Source: Hirudinaria manillensis (lineage: Eukaryota; Annelida; Clitellata; Hirudinida; Hirudinidae). From it: a stretch of 64,000 nucleotides of DNA. The position numbers and the translations under genes are program-made. Position 1 is the stretch's first letter. Every line of letters begins with the position of its first letter. Location of the stretch: the NCBI GenBank assembly GCA_034509925.1, contig CM067528.1:12149001-12213000 (forward strand). Reading direction: 5' to 3'. The notes beneath the pieces are model-generated. The model had not been told where the DNA came from. It made no database searches and saw nothing but the letters and a program-made list of their open reading frames with translations. Below, in pieces: positions 61,704 to 64,000 of the stretch.

Positions 61704-63448
61704 CTGATTGATTGATTGATTTTCAAACTCGAGTCCTTTTGCATTTGCACATCACTCACACAAGACTTTCACCTGACTATGCAGGTTTGGATTGCGGCCG
61801 CGACATCAGCTCCGACTTGTTGCAAGGAATTTATGATAGGATTTCCTCCTCTCCTCTGAAACCAGCCAACGATCACGTGGTACAGGTTGCCAAGGTTGAC
61901 AACATGATCGTCGGAAAGAAGCCTGTAAGTTATAGAAGCTGAATATCAGTGACATTCTGATACTAAACTCATTTTAAAAATTTAAAATAAATAATGTTGG
62001 GCACTGTGTGTGATCCACTAAGATTGTGGATTATATCTTAAAACAAAATTTCAGTTCATCTTAAAAATTGTAAAACATGACATCAGAATAACACTTAACA
62101 AATACAATATACTTACAAACATCCTATCGCTATAAGTATCTTGAATGTCAAGTAATAAAGTTAATATTAAACTAATACCTTGTAATAAATTATTATTATT
62201 ATTATTTATTATTGTTATTATTATTATTACTATTATTATTATTGATATTATTATTATTATAAACTTTTTATTCAGCTTCTAATCGAGCCACACAGACGAT
62301 TGGTCTGTTACTGTCGTCTCTTTGAAGTGTTTGATCCTCTGAAGAGGGAAAAGTCCAACCAACATCAAAGGGAAGTCTTCCTCTTCAATGACGTGCTCCT
62401 GGTTGGTTTGATATTTTTATCCACCAATCGATGGATCGCTAGAGGGCACTCCACATCGTGACATTTATACGATATTATTGTTATTATTATTGTTATCGTT
62501 TGGGTATTATTATTATTATTATTTATTTTTGTTTATGTTGTGGTGCTATTTTTAAAAGCTTCGTGACGGATCGCTAGAGGGCACTCCATTTTTGTGACAT
62601 TTATACATTATATGTTATTGTTATTGTTTGAGTATTAATTTTTGTTTACGTTGTGGTGCTATTTTTAAAGCTTCGTTCTGATTGGTCGACAGGTGACCAA
62701 ACAATCAACGAAGAAAAAGAATTCCTATGTTTACAACTACAGGGAATCATTTCCACTTGCAGGGATGACCATCGTACTCTTTGACCTTCCTCGTAAGTCA
62801 ATCGGTGCATTGGATGCATCTCAGTCTGGTTTACTGTAAAGCTAAATGTTTAATCGTATTATTATTATAATATAATATAATTATTATCATTGTTATTATT
62901 AATATTATTATTATTGTTATTACATTCTAGTAATATTAGTAAATTGGTAATAAATTGACCTGATAAATTCATATGCTAGTTAAGATCATTTTACTAAGTT
63001 TAGTTTTAAATCTGCGTTATATAACAACAACAACAATGACGACGACGAATTAACTCTTGCAACACATGATTGATTGATTGGTTGATTGATTGATTGATTG
63101 ATTGATTTTCATTAATTCATTGATTTTCAAAAAAAAGACTGCAGGCACGGAATACAACTTCTGTCGGGACTCGACAATCTCGTGTTGATCACGTTCTGCG
63201 CAAAAAACGACAACGAACTTAAAAAGTTCGTCGACGACCTCAACGAAGCCATTCTGGAGGTTATAACTGGTCTAACTAATTAATATTAATAATAATAACT
63301 AATATTAACTTAATATAATATCACTTGTTATAACATATTATTTCATATATTTACATAATTAATCAAACTATAATTAAGGTCCTTGCATGTTTGACATGGA
63401 TTACAACTGGTATTACTAATATAATATAGTATAATATCGTTAAGCTGC

Positions 63449-63485
<37 letters not shown>

Positions 63486-63910
63486 AACCGTTCTTATCAG
63501 GTCAATGAAATGGAGACACTCAGGAGGCAAGAGGAGCTCGCCAAGCAGAGCGGTTCGGACCCGACCTTGAACTACGCGTCCGTCGGTTCGTCTCACTACT
63601 CCAGCACCCCTTCCATCCAGTCCCGAGGTTCCGGGGATCAGATACCCCCCTACTTAATGTCCCAGCACCGACCGACCAACCCCGACAGGCCCCCACGCAA
63701 CGACGTGTCATTCGGCCACGACTTTCCCCCCTCGTCCGGTCCCCCGTCTGCCGAGTCGCGTCGGTTCGCCTATTCCCACCTGGCGGCAGGATTCCAGGTC
63801 CCTGGTGTGTTTCCTCAGGGTAGTTCGAGTCTCAATCGACACAGCAAAGATTCGGGCATCGTCGACGTAGACGCTCCTAACAAACACTACAGCACTCCCG
63901 ACGAACTTAG
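47417..63910 (+). CDS. IQSEC: IQ motif and Sec7 domain Arf guanine-nucleotide exchange factor (3' end outside window)
   Basis: Eleven exons join in phase: 47417-47721, 54632-54967, 55762-56808, 57247-57408, 59020-59134, 59494-59668, 61785-61924, 62276-62401, 62693-62792, 63138-63259 and 63501-63910 (1012 codons, then continuing). Exon 1 is a predicted coiled coil; its link to exon 2 across a 6.9 kb intron rests on matching phase 2 and on the coiled-coil N terminus known in this family. The IQ motif ([19 protein letters not shown]) is near residue 150. A long linker has poly-Gln and poly-Asn runs. Sec7 spans ~545-735 with the glutamate finger in [11 protein letters not shown] and [19 protein letters not shown] spans ~755-875 ([40 protein letters not shown]). 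The family (vertebrate IQSEC1-3, fly Schizo/Loner) activates Arf GTPases at membranes, including synapses. The tail after PH is Ser/Pro-rich and unfinished here. Confidence 0.92.
48597..48755. repeat. Four-copy minisatellite, ~38-43 bp unit
   Basis: The unit starts tatagctt(t/a)ggtatat and includes aacatataggtgtatg. Four imperfect copies follow one another. Successive units alternate between agctttgg and agcttagg, which suggests that a two-unit block was once copied. Confidence 0.85.
51584..51631. repeat. (GATT)n microsatellite
   Basis: These are about twelve GATT units inside the IQSEC first intron. Confidence 0.9.
57483..57970. repeat. GATG/GGT tract followed by AAT/AAC tract
   Basis: The first part (about 57483-57625) is GATG/GGT. 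The second (about 57778-57960) is AAT with interspersed AAC and AGTAAC. Both lie in the IQSEC intron between exons 4 and 5. Long open frames here are artefacts of the triplet period. Confidence 0.9.
58194..58355. repeat. Minisatellite based on ttgtatttcgcttgt
   Basis: Irregular copies of attgtatttcgcttgtgattgtat, alternating with tagtagtcattgtat and ccagtgtaattgtat, fill this segment of the IQSEC intron 4. Confidence 0.8.
58707..58853. repeat. (ATCC)n microsatellite, >30 units, grading into ATTC
   Basis: This is an uninterrupted run of more than thirty ATCC units from about 58707 to 58830, then ATTC units to 58853. It is the longest pure microsatellite in the window, so a collapsed or slipped assembly is possible here. 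Confidence 0.95.
59228..59345 (+). repeat. Duplicated fragment of IQSEC Sec7 exon end plus donor and intron
   Basis: This intronic segment copies the end of the exon at 59494-59668 and the start of the following intron (about 59638-59785). It has the last ~30 exon bases (caacaattcaccaagaatct, then caaag), the donor (GGTAGTCATGG), and the GGAT-rich tract behind it. It has no acceptor or upstream exon sequence of its own, so it is a decoy 5' splice site rather than an exon. Confidence 0.8.
59674..59785. repeat. GGAT-rich minisatellite
   Basis: Copies of tggatggattgggtggg directly follow the IQSEC exon donor at 59669. They are shared with the duplicated fragment upstream at about 59270-59345. 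Confidence 0.85.
60082..60160. repeat. Two-copy 39-bp AT-rich tandem repeat
   Basis: The sequence starting tatacacatatattatatat occurs twice at a spacing of 39 bp, inside the intron between Sec7 exons. Confidence 0.75.
60509..61080. repeat. Mirror-polarity triplet tracts: ATC/GTC then GAT/GAC
   Basis: From 60509 to 60677 the plus strand is ATC/GTC, and from about 60793 to 61080 it is GAT/GAC/GGT. The two tracts are thus roughly reverse complements. They lie in one IQSEC intron (59669-61784) and could pair in the transcript. Confidence 0.9.
61661..61720. repeat. (GATT)n microsatellite
   Basis: This is a GATT tract 65 bp upstream of the IQSEC exon at 61785. A similar tract lies at 63068-63107, just upstream of the exon at 63138. 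Confidence 0.9.
62433..62676. repeat. Two-copy tandem duplication, ~135-bp spacing
   Basis: ggatcgctagagggcactcc begins at 62433 and again at 62568. Each copy continues through gtgacatttata and ends with gttgtggtgctatttttaaa and gcttcgt. The second copy is shorter because of a contracted ATT tract. It fills the intron between the two PH exons of IQSEC. Confidence 0.9.
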
Positions 63911-64000
63911 GTATCAAATTGGCATTGTTTGTAGCAATATAATATTGATAATAATAACAATAATACTAATAATTAATAATAATAAAAATAATAGTAATAA

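Overview
This is a 64 kb stretch of an AT-rich invertebrate animal genome. Genes are broken by many short introns with animal-type GT-AG (and one GC-AG) splice sites, the standard code is used, and simple repeats (ATCC, GATG, GATT, AAT) are abundant. The proteins are metazoan: an Ig-domain receptor tyrosine kinase, a MAP kinase phosphatase, the centrosomal protein LRRCC1 and the Arf exchange factor IQSEC. The sequence alone does not fix the phylum. Gene models below were built by joining exons at splice sites whose reading phases agree.

Left third (1-22.6 kb). A plus-strand gene of no recognised family (285-6451, 4 exons, 479 aa) carries a minus-strand RING-finger gene inside its last intron. 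Its 3' end faces the 3' end of a receptor tyrosine kinase on the minus strand. A block holding the last two exons of the plus gene, the RING gene and the 3' half of the kinase gene is present twice in tandem (about 3294-9617 and 9621-17156). The second unit belongs to the complete kinase gene (13217-22628, 20 exons, 1488 aa). In the first unit the kinase is a pseudogene: it has a 1.46 kb deletion, a 1-base frameshift and a changed HRD motif. A 279-284 bp MITE-like element sits at a different place in each unit, once with a clean empty site in the other unit.

Middle (24-40 kb). There is a minus-strand single-pass membrane protein with one Sushi domain (24094-26338), a complete LRRCC1 orthologue on the plus strand (27994-32223, 1031 aa), and a 1445-aa, mostly disordered plus-strand protein that I do not recognise (34677-39917).

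Right third (42.6-64 kb). A minus-strand MAP kinase phosphatase of the rhodanese plus DSP type (42620-45982, 1026 aa) is divergent from an IQSEC/Schizo-type Arf GEF on the plus strand (47417 to beyond 63910; IQ motif, Sec7, PH; 3' end missing). The IQSEC introns are loaded with micro- and minisatellites and hold a duplicated exon fragment.

The genes are not an operon and no shared pathway is evident. The receptor kinase, the MAP kinase phosphatase and IQSEC are all signalling proteins, but their proximity need not be functional. I found no tRNA, rRNA, CRISPR array or intact autonomous transposon.
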